Part shown: in pieces, positions 8,707 to 17,565 of the stretch
Layout of the letters: the number at the start of each line of letters is the position of its first letter
Position numbering within the stretch: position 1 is the first letter of the stretch
Assembly: GCA_016191435.1 (NCBI GenBank)
Contig: JACPOQ010000046.1
Coordinates: 124,001-188,000, forward strand
DNA from: Chloroflexota bacterium
GTDB lineage: Bacteria > Chloroflexota > Dehalococcoidia > Tepidiformales > Tepidiformaceae
Length of the DNA stretch: 64,000 bases
Direction: 5' to 3'
The notes under the pieces: generated by a model
What the model was told of the DNA's origin: nothing
Seen by the model: only the letters and a program-made list of their open reading frames with translations
Databases searched by the model: none
Made by a program: the position numbers and the translations under genes

Positions 8707-10608
8707 ATGTGTGGAATTGCTGGCATCCTCCGTGCCGGCGGCGAGCCAATCCCGCCCGGCCAGATCGAGGCGATGATCGCCACGCTGCGCCATCGCGGCC
8801 CCGATGGCGACGGCCGCTTTTTCGCGCCCGGGATTGCCTTCGGCCACACCCGCCTTGCCATCATCGACCTCTCTGCCGCGAGCGATCAGCCCATCATCGA
8901 TGACGTCGCGGGCCTCTCCCTCACCTTCAACGGCGAGATCTACAACTACGTCGAACTGCGTTCGGAGCTGCGCGCCCTCGGCCACCAGTTCCGCTCGCAG
9001 GGCGATGGCGAAGTCCTGCTGCGCGCTTACGAGCAGTGGGGCGTCGAAGCGCTGCCGCGGCTCAACGGCATGTTCGCGTTCGCGCTCTGGGATAGCCGCC
9101 GCCGCCAGCTCCTGCTCGCCCGCGACCGCTTCGGTGAGAAGCCCCTCTACCTCGCGCGCTCGCCCCGCGGCGTCGTCTTCGGCAGCGAAATGAAGGCGAT
9201 CCTCGCCGTGCGCCCTGAGTTGCGCGTGGCCAACCGCAAATCCGTCTTCCGTTACCTTTCGCGCGGCGACCTGGACCTGGACCAGGAAAGCTTCTTCGCA
9301 GGCATCGAGGCGCTGCCTGCCGCCCACTACCTGCTCCTTGATGCCGATGGCGCCGGCCGCGCGAAGCGCTACTGGCGCGCCACGTCCACGTCCGTCTCGC
9401 TCTCGCACCGCACCGCCGTTGAACGCTACCGTGAGCTGCTCTTCGATGCCGTGCGCATCCGCCTCCGCAGCGACGTGCCCGTCGGCAGCAGCCTCAGCGG
9501 CGGCCTCGATTCGTCCAGCATCGTCGCCACCATCAACGCCGAAAAAGGCAACCAGGAGATCCACCAGAGCACTTTCAGCGCGCGCTTCAAGTCGCGCGCG
9601 CACGATGAGGGCCACTTCATCGACCTCATGACCTACGAGGTCGACGCCGAGCCCCACGTCGTCTGGGTCGAACCCGACCGTTTCGCCACCGAATTCGAAC
9701 TCGTCCAGTGGCACCAGGAAGAGCCCATCGCCAGCGCCAGCCCCTACGCGCAATGGATGGTGATGCGGCTCGCGCAGGAGCGGGGAGTCACCGTCCTCCT
9801 CGATGGGCAGGGCGCCGATGAGTCCCTCGCCGGCTACGACCAGGCGCATGGCATGTTCTGGGCGCACTGGCTCCGGCGCGGACGCCTCGATAAGGTTGGC
9901 CGCGAAACGCTGGCCTTTGCCCGCCGCTACCACGGTGGCCTCGGCGACCCGGCGCTCTTCAGCGCCTACTACCTGCTTCCCGGCCGCCTCCGCGACGGCC
10001 TCGCCGAGCTCTACTACCGCTCCGCGCAGGTCGTTTCGCCGTCACTGCACAGCGAATTCTCGCCCGCCCACGTCGATACCTACGAGCCTTTTCCCGACCG
10101 CCTGCGCAACGAGCTCGTCCGCTGGCAGGCCACCACCCAGCTCCCCGAGTTCCTCCGCTACGCCGACCGCAACAGCATGGCCTTCAGCCGCGAAGTCCGC
10201 CTCCCGTTCCTCGATCACCGGCTCGTCGAATACTGCTTCGGCCTCCCGCCGGACCTCGTCCTCAGCCGCGCCGTCACGAAGGTGGTGCTCCGCGAAGCGA
10301 TGCGCGGCATCGTCCCCGACGAGATATTGGACCGCAAGGACAAGCTCGCCTACGCCCCGCCCCAGAAGCAGTGGATCCACGGCGCCCTCCGGCCATGGGT
10401 TGAAGCGCAGCTGGTCTCCGCCGAATCCCGCACCGACGTCTTCAACCCGCGCGCCGTGCTCAACCTTCGGGAGCGGCTCCGCACGGACGGCGGCGAGACG
10501 CTTGCCTGGCGCGTTGCGAGCACCGAGGCCTGGTACCGGACGCTCATCGACGAGTCCGGGCCCGGCACGTCCCGCGGCCGTGCGGAACTTAGCGCACTTA
10601 GCTGGTAA
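8707..10608 (+). CDS. asnB: Asparagine synthase (glutamine-hydrolysing)
   Basis: 633 residues, the normal length. The N-terminal glutaminase domain starts with the nucleophile Cys2 (MCGIAGI) and carries RHRGPDGDG and the ARDRFGEKPLY block. The synthetase domain has the ATP pyrophosphatase loop SLSGGLDSSSIVA near residue 265 and the DGQGADESLAGYD segment. It makes asparagine from aspartate, glutamine and ATP; paralogues amidate other carboxylates, including peptides or surface sugars. The ATG at 8707 lies ten bases after a TAGCAT box with no ribosome site. It stands alone between the hydrolase and a dehydrogenase, so a housekeeping role is the simplest view. Confidence 0.92.
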   Translation: MCGIAGILRAGGEPIPPGQIEAMIATLRHRGPDGDGRFFAPGIAFGHTRLAIIDLSAASDQPIIDDVAGLSLTFNGEIYNYVELRSELRALGHQFRSQGDGEVLLRAYEQWGVEALPRLNGMFAFALWDSRRRQLLLARDRFGEKPLYLARSPRGVVFGSEMKAILAVRPELRVANRKSVFRYLSRGDLDLDQESFFAGIEALPAAHYLLLDADGAGRAKRYWRATSTSVSLSHRTAVERYRELLFDAVRIRLRSDVPVGSSLSGGLDSSSIVATINAEKGNQEIHQSTFSARFKSRAHDEGHFIDLMTYEVDAEPHVVWVEPDRFATEFELVQWHQEEPIASASPYAQWMVMRLAQERGVTVLLDGQGADESLAGYDQAHGMFWAHWLRRGRLDKVGRETLAFARRYHGGLGDPALFSAYYLLPGRLRDGLAELYYRSAQVVSPSLHSEFSPAHVDTYEPFPDRLRNELVRWQATTQLPEFLRYADRNSMAFSREVRLPFLDHRLVEYCFGLPPDLVLSRAVTKVVLREAMRGIVPDEILDRKDKLAYAPPQKQWIHGALRPWVEAQLVSAESRTDVFNPRAVLNLRERLRTDGGETLAWRVASTEAWYRTLIDESGPGTSRGRAELSALSW

Positions 10609-10703
10609 GCTTTCTCTTCGCATGACCCGGCCGGCGCGCGCGGTCCTCCGGGATCCGCCGCGCCACCGAGATAGCCAGTTTTACCGAGAGGATTGCCCAG
10701 CAC

Positions 10704-11606
10704 ATGCCCATTTCCTTTGAGGGCCAGGTCGCCCTGGTCACCGGCGCCGGCGCCGGCCTCGGCCGCGCCTACGCCATGGATCTCGCCCGTCGCGGCGCCA
10801 GGGTCGTCGTCAACGACCTCGGTGGCGACCCCCACGGCCTGGGCGAAAACCGTTCCGCCGCCCAGAAGGTGGTCGACGAGATCAAGGCCGCCGGCGGCGA
10901 CGCGACCCCGAACTACAACTCCGTCGCCGATTACGAGGGCGGGTTCAACATGGTCAAGACGGCCATCGACACCTACGGCCGCCTCGACGTCGTCATCTGC
11001 AACGCCGGCATCCTGCGCGATGTCGCCTTCCACAACATGAGCGAAGACGACTGGGACAAGGTCTTCGCCGTCCACATCAAGGGCTCGTTCACCGTGCTGC
11101 GCGCCGCCTGGCCCGTCTTCCGCCAGCAATCCTACGGCCGCGTCGTGCTCACGACCTCGTCCTCGGGCATCTACGGCCAGTTTGGCCAGGCCAACTACGG
11201 CGCCGCCAAGACCGCCATGCTCGGGCTCATGAACGTGCTCAAGCAGGAAGGCGCGAAATACAACGTGACGGTCAACACCATCGCCCCCGTGGCCGGCACC
11301 CGCCTCACCCAGACCGTCATGCCGCAGGAGATGGTGGACAAGCTGAAGCCGGAAATGGTCGCGCCCGCCGTTGTCTACCTGGTCTCGAAGGAATGCACCG
11401 ATAGCGGCCTCGTGATCGAAGCCGGCGCGGGCAACTTCAACCGCGCTGCCATCGTCAAGGGCCCGGGCATCCGCCCCGGCATGGACGACATCAAGGATGC
11501 CGAGTGGGTCCAGGCCAACTGGGCGGCGATCACCAGCCTCGAGGGCGCCGAGCCCCAGTGGCGCACCGGCCAGTCGCTGAAGGACTACCTCGCCAGCAAG
11601 GGCTAA
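10704..11606 (+). CDS. SDR dehydrogenase, 3-hydroxyacyl-CoA dehydrogenase (HSD17B4-like)
   Basis: 300-residue short-chain dehydrogenase. The NAD(P) site is VTGAGAGLGRAYA at residues 11-23. The extended loop VVVNDLGGDPHGLGEN is characteristic of the dehydrogenase domain of the multifunctional beta-oxidation protein type 2. The catalytic residues are Ser in TTSSSGIYGQFGQ and YGAAK. It oxidises 3-hydroxyacyl-CoA to 3-ketoacyl-CoA in the likely role. With the two enoyl-CoA hydratases and the CoA-transferase in the window it suggests active fatty or aromatic acid catabolism, but it is not in an operon with them. The ATG start follows GAGAGGAT. Confidence 0.85.
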   Translation: MPISFEGQVALVTGAGAGLGRAYAMDLARRGARVVVNDLGGDPHGLGENRSAAQKVVDEIKAAGGDATPNYNSVADYEGGFNMVKTAIDTYGRLDVVICNAGILRDVAFHNMSEDDWDKVFAVHIKGSFTVLRAAWPVFRQQSYGRVVLTTSSSGIYGQFGQANYGAAKTAMLGLMNVLKQEGAKYNVTVNTIAPVAGTRLTQTVMPQEMVDKLKPEMVAPAVVYLVSKECTDSGLVIEAGAGNFNRAAIVKGPGIRPGMDDIKDAEWVQANWAAITSLEGAEPQWRTGQSLKDYLASKG

Positions 11607-11642
11607 ACCGGTTCGCGAATCAGACCCGCGCCCGGTAAGGAG

Positions 11643-11700
11643 CGCCCGGCCGAACCCCTGGCCCTCAAAGCCTCGGGTTCGGCGCCGGCCGTGATCAGTT
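11643..11700. other. Inverted repeat after the SDR gene
   Basis: GCCGAACCC and GGGTTCGGC, nine complementary bases each with a 16-base gap, lie about 45 bases past the SDR stop. There is no T-run, so a Rho-independent terminator is not certain. The stretch 11701-11770 also holds the dispersed GTGAATCGTGAATCGC motif and the TTGGCCGCTTGCT repeat also seen near 5905. Confidence 0.4.
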
Positions 11701-11770
11701 CGACCCAACGTTTGGCCGCTTGCTTACGCGCGCGGTTCCGTTTCACGCCGTCCGTGAATCGTGAATCGCT

Positions 11771-12688
11771 TCAGCCCGTCTTCCGGCCCTGCTCCCGTGC
11801 CGCCCGGTACGCGGTCGCGAAATCCGCCGCCTCGCCCGCGGGATAGTAGTCCCGCACCAGTTGGCGCCGCAGCGATTGGCTATCGGCGGCTGGCCGCCGT
11901 GCGTTCGGCGCCACGACACCGTCGGGCACCATGTCGCCACCCGCCGCGCTGAGGAAATCGAGCGGCCCGCGAAACCGGCTGCGTTCGAACTGCAACGCCG
12001 ACACCTGGATGCCGACGTAGAGCGGGAGGCGTGTGCCCTCGCGCGCCGGCAGCGGCCGGTTCCCGACGGCCAGCGTCGCGCGGTCCGCGAACAGCTTCGC
12101 CTGCTCCACGTCGCACTGCAGCAACACGACCGCGAAGCGGCCACGGTCGAGGCAGGCGAGGAAGTCCGAGGTGCGCGTGATCCGCTGCAGCGTTTCCGAG
12201 ACCTGAGCGATTGCTCGCGTCGTGGTCCCCCGTCCCCAGAGTGATTCCAGCTCCGAAAGCTGCGAGATTTCGATCACCGAAAGCGTCAAAGCGTGCTGGT
12301 AGCGCTCGGTGCGGGCGATATCGCGGACCAGCTGGTCGATGATCTGCTGGCGTCCAGGCAGGCCGCTCTCGCGGTCGTGCCCCGGCTCCTCCAGCGGATG
12401 ACGCGCCTCCGGGGCGTCATCCTGGCCGGCGAGCGCGAGCGCCACCCCCCAGCGTGCGAACAGCAGCAGCGCGCCCGTGGACACGAACAGCAGCGCCCCG
12501 AGCACCACCGAGTAGCGCAGCGCCACGGCCATTTCGCCCAGGCCGAGCACCACGAACACGCCCAGCGCCAATCGCTTGTTCAGACGCTCGCCTACCGCGC
12601 GCCGTGGCGCGCGCCCAGGCGCCGTGTCGCCGGACTGGTCGTTCGCACGCCCCGCGCGGCGCCTGGTGGAGGTGAGCAGCTTCTTCAT
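11771..12688 (-). CDS. Membrane protein with degenerate GGDEF domain
   Basis: 305 residues. Two hydrophobic segments (about 40-60 and 62-82) are followed by a GGDEF-fold domain starting at DRESGLPGRQQIIDQL. The signature loop that should read GGDEF is replaced (CLDRGRFAVVLLQ), so diguanylate cyclase activity is unlikely. The fold may act as a binding or regulatory module. The gene is transcribed away from the tandem repeat at 12761, which lies in its promoter region. Domain family moderately sure; loss of activity is inferred from the missing residues. Confidence 0.7.
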   Translation of the reverse strand: MKKLLTSTRRRAGRANDQSGDTAPGRAPRRAVGERLNKRLALGVFVVLGLGEMAVALRYSVVLGALLFVSTGALLLFARWGVALALAGQDDAPEARHPLEEPGHDRESGLPGRQQIIDQLVRDIARTERYQHALTLSVIEISQLSELESLWGRGTTTRAIAQVSETLQRITRTSDFLACLDRGRFAVVLLQCDVEQAKLFADRATLAVGNRPLPAREGTRLPLYVGIQVSALQFERSRFRGPLDFLSAAGGDMVPDGVVAPNARRPAADSQSLRRQLVRDYYPAGEAADFATAYRAAREQGRKTG

Positions 12689-12760
12689 TCGACCCGATTA
12701 TCGTCCCGCGACAGACTGTTGGCCGTTGCCATCGCGTGACAGCCGGGCGACACCTGGGGG

Positions 12761-12852
12761 CGTGTGGGCGTGTGGGCGTGTGGGCGTGTGGGCGTGTGGG
12801 CGTGTGGGCGTGTGGGCGTGTGGGCGTGTGGGCGTGTGGGCGTGTGGGCGTG
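12761..12852. repeat. 8-bp tandem repeat CGTGTGGG, 11.5 copies (G-quadruplex-capable)
   Basis: Eleven perfect copies of CGTGTGGG plus CGTG, in the 364-bp region between the divergent GGDEF gene and the kinase gene. The plus strand shows GGG tracts separated by exactly five bases, fitting the G3-N5 pattern for stacked G-quadruplexes. The unit is not a multiple of three, so the VGVWACGR ORFs over it are artefacts. Copy number is likely to vary by slippage and lies 73-164 bp upstream of the GGDEF start. Confidence 0.95.
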
Positions 12853-13052
12853 CTCTCGCCGGCTTTCTTGTCAATCGCCAACGGCCAAAGGCCACGCCGC
12901 AACCCGTTTCGCCAGGTCCATTCCGAGCGCCGCTTCCTTGCCCCCCGCGATCCCATCTACGAGGCCGAAGTCCTCGGCGAGGCGATAATCGCTCACTGCC
13001 TCTGTTCTACGCCGCCCGCACCCCGGCTGATCACCTCGGATACAATCACCCG

Positions 13053-13997
13053 GTGCTCGTGCCCACAACCCTGCCTGCCGTCCAGTCCTTCGAGCCGTGG
13101 CTGCGCTCCCTGCCTGGCTTCGAATCCGCCCGCGTGCGCGCGATCGTGCCCGTCACCGGCGGCGCCTCGAACATCACCTGCCACGTGACGCTCGAAGGCG
13201 CGCCTGCGGCCGCCGTTGCGCTCCGCGTCCAGCGCGAGCGCGGCATTTTCGAACCGTACGACGTGCTCCGTGAAGGCCGCGTGCTCAGCGCTCTCGCCGG
13301 CTCGCCCATCCCGGTGCCGCGCTTGCTCGCCGCCGAGGCCGAGCCCGGCTTCCTCGGCGCGCCGTTCATTGTGCTCGAATGGGTGGATGCCCCACACATG
13401 GGCGAGGCCGGACCCGAGGCGAGCTTCCCGGCCTTCACCGCCGCCGTCGCGGCCATCCACGCGCTGGATTGGCGCGGCCTTGGCCTCGGTTTCCTCTCCC
13501 CGCCCGCCTCGCCCGCGCTGGCCCTCGCCGCCGAACTCGCCGCCGTTGCCGCCCGCCGCCGCGCCTTCGCCCCGCAATCGGCACTGCTCGCCCATGCCGA
13601 ATCCGCCCTCCGCGCCTCAATCCCCGGGGACGGCCGCCTCGCGCTCTGCCAGGGCGACATCAACGTCTTCAACTACCTCTTCCGCGGCGGCAACGTCGTC
13701 GCCGTCGTCGATTGGGAGCAGGCACGCATTAGCGACCCGCGCTCCGATGTCGGGCAGCTTGTCGCACTTTCGCACCTCAAGGGCGCGCCCTTCGGGCCCG
13801 CCGCCGAGATGCCTTTCGTGCGCATGTACGAAGCTTCGGCCGGCGTTTCGCTCGGCGCGATGGAGTTCTTCCGTGCCCGCTGGCTCTGGGAGCTCGGCGT
13901 CATCTACCACGGCTGGAAGGCGTTCAACGACTCCGAGCCCTGGTACGGCTTCGACGACCTCACCCGGCTGCTCGAGCTCGCGCTCACCGAACTCTGA
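13053..13997 (+). CDS. Phosphotransferase (APH family) 1
   Basis: 314 residues of the aminoglycoside phosphotransferase/choline-kinase fold. The N-lobe shows GGASNITCHVTL and ALRVQRERG with the ATP lysine position changed to Arg. The C-lobe has the catalytic loop CQGDINVFNYLF and the metal site VVDWEQARISDPRSDVG. These resemble the ACAD10/11-type proteins associated with acyl-CoA metabolism rather than antibiotic resistance. The track ORF begins at 12576, but only the part after GTG 13053 is family-like. A TACAAT box ends six bases before that GTG, so translation is probably leaderless. The next gene overlaps by one base. Confidence 0.8.
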   Translation: MLVPTTLPAVQSFEPWLRSLPGFESARVRAIVPVTGGASNITCHVTLEGAPAAAVALRVQRERGIFEPYDVLREGRVLSALAGSPIPVPRLLAAEAEPGFLGAPFIVLEWVDAPHMGEAGPEASFPAFTAAVAAIHALDWRGLGLGFLSPPASPALALAAELAAVAARRRAFAPQSALLAHAESALRASIPGDGRLALCQGDINVFNYLFRGGNVVAVVDWEQARISDPRSDVGQLVALSHLKGAPFGPAAEMPFVRMYEASAGVSLGAMEFFRARWLWELGVIYHGWKAFNDSEPWYGFDDLTRLLELALTEL

Positions 13998-14962
13998 TGG
14001 ACTGGCGCGAACGGCTCCTCGCCTACCTTCGCCGCCGGCTGCCCGCCGCCGATGACGTGACCATCGCCCGGCTTTCGGGCATGCCCGCCGGCGCGAGCAA
14101 CGAAACGGTCGGCGTGGACCTGCGCCTTTCCTGCGACGGCCACGAATTCGAGCTCCCGCTGGTCCTCCGCCCGCAGCGCCACCACGGCATCCTCGCGCCC
14201 TACGATATCGGCCGCCAGTTCGCGGTCATGCGCGCGCTCGCCGCCACGGATGTCCCCGTGCCGCCGGTGCTCTGGTACGAACGCGACCCGGCAGTCCTCG
14301 GCGTCCCCTTCTTCTTCATGGGTCGCGTCCACGGCGAAACGTTGCCGTTGTTCTGGTACGGCGGGTCCCACGCCCGCCTCGCCGCCGCCGCCGAGACGCT
14401 GGCCCGCATCCACGCCGTCGATTGGCGCGCCGCCGGGCTCGGCTTCCTCCTCCCGGACCCCGCCGTCTCCCCGTTGCCCTCGCCACTGCACACCGAGCTG
14501 GCCCAGTGGCGCGGCCGCGCCGAACACCTCCGCGTCGCGCACAGCCCCCTGCTCATCGCGCTCGGCAGCTACCTCGCTGCCAACGAGCCCGCCGACGCCC
14601 GCCACGCGCTCCTCCATGGCGACCCCAACCCCGGGAACTACCTCTTCCGCGGCGATTCCGTGGTGGCCGTCCTCGATTGGGAGCTCGCTGCCATCGGCGA
14701 CCCCCGCTCCGACCTGGGTTTCTATGCCGCGTTGCTGACCGTCTTCGGCGGCATGCCGGGCGACGGCGGGCGCTCTGTCCTCTCGGAGGCGTACGAAGGC
14801 ATGACGGGCACGCCCCAGCACAACCTCGCCTACTACGAGGCGCTCGGGCTCTACCGCATGGCGATTGTGATGAGCGGCTGGGGCGGCTTCGGCGGCTTCT
14901 ACGGCCAGGACGCTATCGCGCGGCGCCTTTCGGTGCTGGCCGGCCCGCGTTGGGCAGGGTGA
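13997..14962 (+). CDS. Phosphotransferase (APH family) 2
   Basis: 321 residues, a paralogue of the preceding gene and translationally coupled to it (TGATG overlap). Motifs are GMPAGASNETVGV at the nucleotide loop, LRPQRHHGI, the catalytic loop LHGDPNPGNYLF and the metal site VLDWELAAIGDPRSDLG. The catalytic residues are complete. Two related kinases in tandem could act on different substrates or form a heterodimer. The ACAD10-like resemblance suggests phosphorylation of a hydroxyacyl compound, but substrate is not visible. The last 50 bases overlap the convergent histidine kinase gene. Confidence 0.8.
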   Translation: MDWRERLLAYLRRRLPAADDVTIARLSGMPAGASNETVGVDLRLSCDGHEFELPLVLRPQRHHGILAPYDIGRQFAVMRALAATDVPVPPVLWYERDPAVLGVPFFFMGRVHGETLPLFWYGGSHARLAAAAETLARIHAVDWRAAGLGFLLPDPAVSPLPSPLHTELAQWRGRAEHLRVAHSPLLIALGSYLAANEPADARHALLHGDPNPGNYLFRGDSVVAVLDWELAAIGDPRSDLGFYAALLTVFGGMPGDGGRSVLSEAYEGMTGTPQHNLAYYEALGLYRMAIVMSGWGGFGGFYGQDAIARRLSVLAGPRWAG

Positions 14963-16442
14963 ACACGAACGTCGTGCCCCGCCCCGTCTCGCTCGTCGCC
15001 CAGATTTCGCCGCCGTGCGCCCGGACGATCTCGCGCGTGATCGCGAGCCCGAGGCCGTGGCCCTTGCGCGCACCCGTGCCGTTGCCGTTGACGGCGCCGT
15101 TCTCGCTGGCGTTCGCCTTCGCGCGGTAAAAGCGCTCGAACAGGTGCGGCACGTCGTCCGGAGGGATGCCCTGGCCAGTGTCGCTCACCGTCACCTGCAG
15201 CAGCCCCGGCTGCACGTTGCGCGATGCCAGCAGCACCGATCCCCCGGCCGGCGTGTGCCGGAAGGCGTTGTCGAGCAGGTTGTTCAGCACCTGCTCCAGC
15301 CGGTCGAAGTCGCCGCGAATGTGCGTCACCCCGCCGGCGTTCACCTCGAGCCGCACATGCGACTCTTCGCTCCGCAGCGCAAACACCTCGCCGACGTGCT
15401 CGAACAGCTCCACCAGGTCCACGTCCTCCTGCCGCATGGATACCTGCCCGCTTTCGATGCGCGAGAGGTCCAGCAGCTCCTCGACCAGGCGGAGCACGCG
15501 GTTCGATTCGTTCGAGATGATGCGCGCCGAGCGGTCGATCCCCGCCGTGTCGTCGATCGTGCCGTCGACCATCGCCTGGCTGAAGCCGCGGATGGAGGTT
15601 AGCGGCGTCTTCAGCTCGTGCGAAATGTTGGCGAGGAAGTCGCGGAGCGTCTGCTGGCTGCGCTGCACCTCCTCCGTCATGCGGTTGAAGTTGGCCGCCA
15701 GGTCGCGCACTTCGGCCGGGCCGGTCGCCGGGACGCGCTGGCGGTAGTTGCCGCGCGCCACGCTCCGGGCCGCCCGCGCGATGTTCCTTAGCGGCGCTGC
15801 CACGCTCTGCGACAACAGGAAGCCGAGCAGCAACGCCGCCGCCAGGCCGATGAGCCCCGAGAACGCCAGCCGCGGCATCAGGTCACCGAGCACCTCGCCC
15901 AGCTCCGCCGCCGGTTCCGCGACGATGATCGCCGAGGCTTCCGTGCCCGGGAACGAATCGAGCACGCTCTGGCTCAACGGCATGCTCACGCAGAGCAGCG
16001 GCGCCCCGCCCGGTGGGTCGATGCGGCAGCGTTGCGCCTGCGGCGAGGCCGAATTGTTGCCTTTCGCGGGCGCTGCTTCCTTTACCACCGCGCCCGTGAG
16101 CGGCGGCGCTGGGCCCGCCTCTGCGATCACCTTGCCGCTTTTGTCCACCACCGCCACGCGCGTCTGGCCGGCGATGCCGTTGTCCTGGCGCCCGTTGAAG
16201 AAGTTGGCGAGCAGCAGCAGAAGGTAGTCCCCGGGCGGGGGCGATTCGCCGCTCGCCCTGGCAATCTGCAGCTCCGCGTGCGCCTGCTGGTTGATCAGCC
16301 CGCCGATGTCCTCCAGGTTGCCATACGAAATCTCGTCCCGGTAGCCGCCGAGCAGCAGGAACAGGCTCAGGGCCGCGAACCCGAGCGTTACCCCAATGAT
16401 GATGAGGTACGTGACAAACAGACGTACCTGGAGGCTTCCCAT
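14913..16442 (-). CDS. Sensor histidine kinase (probable PhoR)
   Basis: 509 residues. TM helix at 7-31, an extracytoplasmic domain of about 165 residues, a second TM near 200-220, then a HAMP domain, the HisKA phosphoacceptor FLANISHELKTPLTSIRGF, and a HATPase domain with the N box (LNNLLDNAFRHT), G1 (SDTGQGIP) and G2 (GHGLGLAI). It phosphorylates the regulator encoded 24 bases upstream. The pst-phoU operon lies next to the pair and diverges from it, so a phosphate-sensing PhoR role is the best guess. Unlike E. coli PhoR it has a large external domain, as in many Gram-positive PhoR proteins. Confidence 0.85.
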   Translation of the reverse strand: MGSLQVRLFVTYLIIIGVTLGFAALSLFLLLGGYRDEISYGNLEDIGGLINQQAHAELQIARASGESPPPGDYLLLLLANFFNGRQDNGIAGQTRVAVVDKSGKVIAEAGPAPPLTGAVVKEAAPAKGNNSASPQAQRCRIDPPGGAPLLCVSMPLSQSVLDSFPGTEASAIIVAEPAAELGEVLGDLMPRLAFSGLIGLAAALLLGFLLSQSVAAPLRNIARAARSVARGNYRQRVPATGPAEVRDLAANFNRMTEEVQRSQQTLRDFLANISHELKTPLTSIRGFSQAMVDGTIDDTAGIDRSARIISNESNRVLRLVEELLDLSRIESGQVSMRQEDVDLVELFEHVGEVFALRSEESHVRLEVNAGGVTHIRGDFDRLEQVLNNLLDNAFRHTPAGGSVLLASRNVQPGLLQVTVSDTGQGIPPDDVPHLFERFYRAKANASENGAVNGNGTGARKGHGLGLAITREIVRAHGGEIWATSETGRGTTFVFTLPNAGRPAPKGAAR

Positions 16443-16466
16443 GCTGTCCCGCCCTCCCCAACGACC

Positions 16467-17144
16467 TCAGGAGGCTTCGATGAGCTTGTAACCCACCCCG
16501 CGCAACGTCTCAATGGAGACGTGTGCGCCGGCGAGCTTCGACCGCAGGTGTTGCACGTGGACATCGACGGTGCGCGTTTCGCCCGCGAACTCGTATCCCC
16601 ACACGGTTTCCAGCAACTGTTCGCGCGTCAGCGCGATCCCCGGGTTCTCCACGAACGCGATCAGCAGGTCGAACTCTTTCGTGCGAAGTGTCAGCATCTC
16701 CTCATCGATGCGCGCTTCGCGGCGAGCTTTGTCCACCGAAAGGTTCGCGACCGTGATCGCGTTTTGCGGCTTCCGGCCGCCTTCGAACCGCCGCAGGATC
16801 GCCTTTACGCGCGCCACGAGCTCGCGCGGGTTGAACGGCTTGGTCATGTAGTCGTCGGCGCCCAGCTCCAACCCGACGATCTTGTCTACATCGTCGCTGC
16901 GGGCGGTGAGCATCAGGATGGGGACATCGTGCTGGCGGCGCAGTTCGCGGCACACCTGGAAGCCGTCCATCCCGGGCATCATCACATCGAGGATCACCAT
17001 CGCCGGCTCTGTCATGCCGAAATAGGCGATCGCTTCGTTCCCGTTCGCGGCGCACTCGACGCTGAAGCCCTCTTTTTCGAGGTAAAGCGCGGCGAGGTCA
17101 CGGATATTCTGTTCGTCGTCCACGACGAGGATCTTCTGGGCCAT
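16467..17144 (-). CDS. OmpR/PhoB-family response regulator (probable PhoB)
   Basis: 225 residues from the ATG at 17144; the longer track start at 17312 adds a non-family extension. The receiver domain shows VVDDE, the phosphoacceptor in VILDVMMPGMDGF, the Thr of LTARS and the Lys of MTKPF. The winged-helix DNA-binding domain has the LTLRTKEFDLL, TREQLLETVWGYEF and TVDVHVQHLRSKL blocks of the PhoB/OmpR group. It heads a two-gene operon with the histidine kinase. Proximity to pstS makes it the likely phosphate-starvation activator. Confidence 0.88.
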   Translation of the reverse strand: MAQKILVVDDEQNIRDLAALYLEKEGFSVECAANGNEAIAYFGMTEPAMVILDVMMPGMDGFQVCRELRRQHDVPILMLTARSDDVDKIVGLELGADDYMTKPFNPRELVARVKAILRRFEGGRKPQNAITVANLSVDKARREARIDEEMLTLRTKEFDLLIAFVENPGIALTREQLLETVWGYEFAGETRTVDVHVQHLRSKLAGAHVSIETLRGVGYKLIEAS

Positions 17145-17212
17145 GGAGCGGGGCGCCTTGTCTCTGCGGCCGGCAGGATTCGAAATCAGTATGCGCCGAG
17201 GGCTCCCGGCAC

Positions 17213-17226
17213 GCCACCCGGGTGGC
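17213..17226. promoter_or_regulatory. 14-bp perfect palindrome GCCACCCGGGTGGC
   Basis: A perfect palindrome 69 bases upstream of the response-regulator start, in the 421-bp divergent region to pstS. It could be an operator or a hairpin. The same region holds a GGGACCGG-GGGCT-CCGGTCCC hairpin at 17403-17423 and, closer to pstS, TTAA/CTAAC elements near 17490-17507 that vaguely recall Pho boxes. I see no gene here. Confidence 0.35.
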
Positions 17227-17565
17227 CCGGGTCGGGGTTGGCGCGCCTGGAGCCCTCGACACCCCGAAGGGTGAACCGGGCGAAGCGGGCCGTAATCGCT
17301 CCGCCGTCCCATTTAGCATGGCCCATCGTCGTAAGCCCCCCGTGTGCGCCAGGCAATTCGTTTGTAAAAAATACCCATTTGGGAGGGAAAGTTCCGCAGC
17401 CGGGGACCGGGGGCTCCGGTCCCGCCCCTCTCCAATCTCCTCGGCCCCCTCGGATCTCCAGGCCCCACCACTCGGCCCCTTAATCCTTCGTTAAACCAGC
17501 TTTCCTAACCTCGGCCACGACGGCGGGATGCCCGCGCGATGAAATAGGGAGAGGTACCAATACAC

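Noticed and set aside
12761-12852. CRISPR array
   Set aside because: The unit is 8 bp without spacers. No cas genes. No CRISPR found elsewhere in the window.
12736-13188. ORFs with VGVWACGR repeats over 12761-12852, resembling a repeat protein.
   Set aside because: They are translations of the 8-bp tandem repeat in several frames; the period of 24 bases is an artefact of 8x3.
13053-14962. Antibiotic resistance cassette (aminoglycoside phosphotransferases)
   Set aside because: Sequence motifs resemble the ACAD10/11-type subgroup and there is no mobile element or resistance context.
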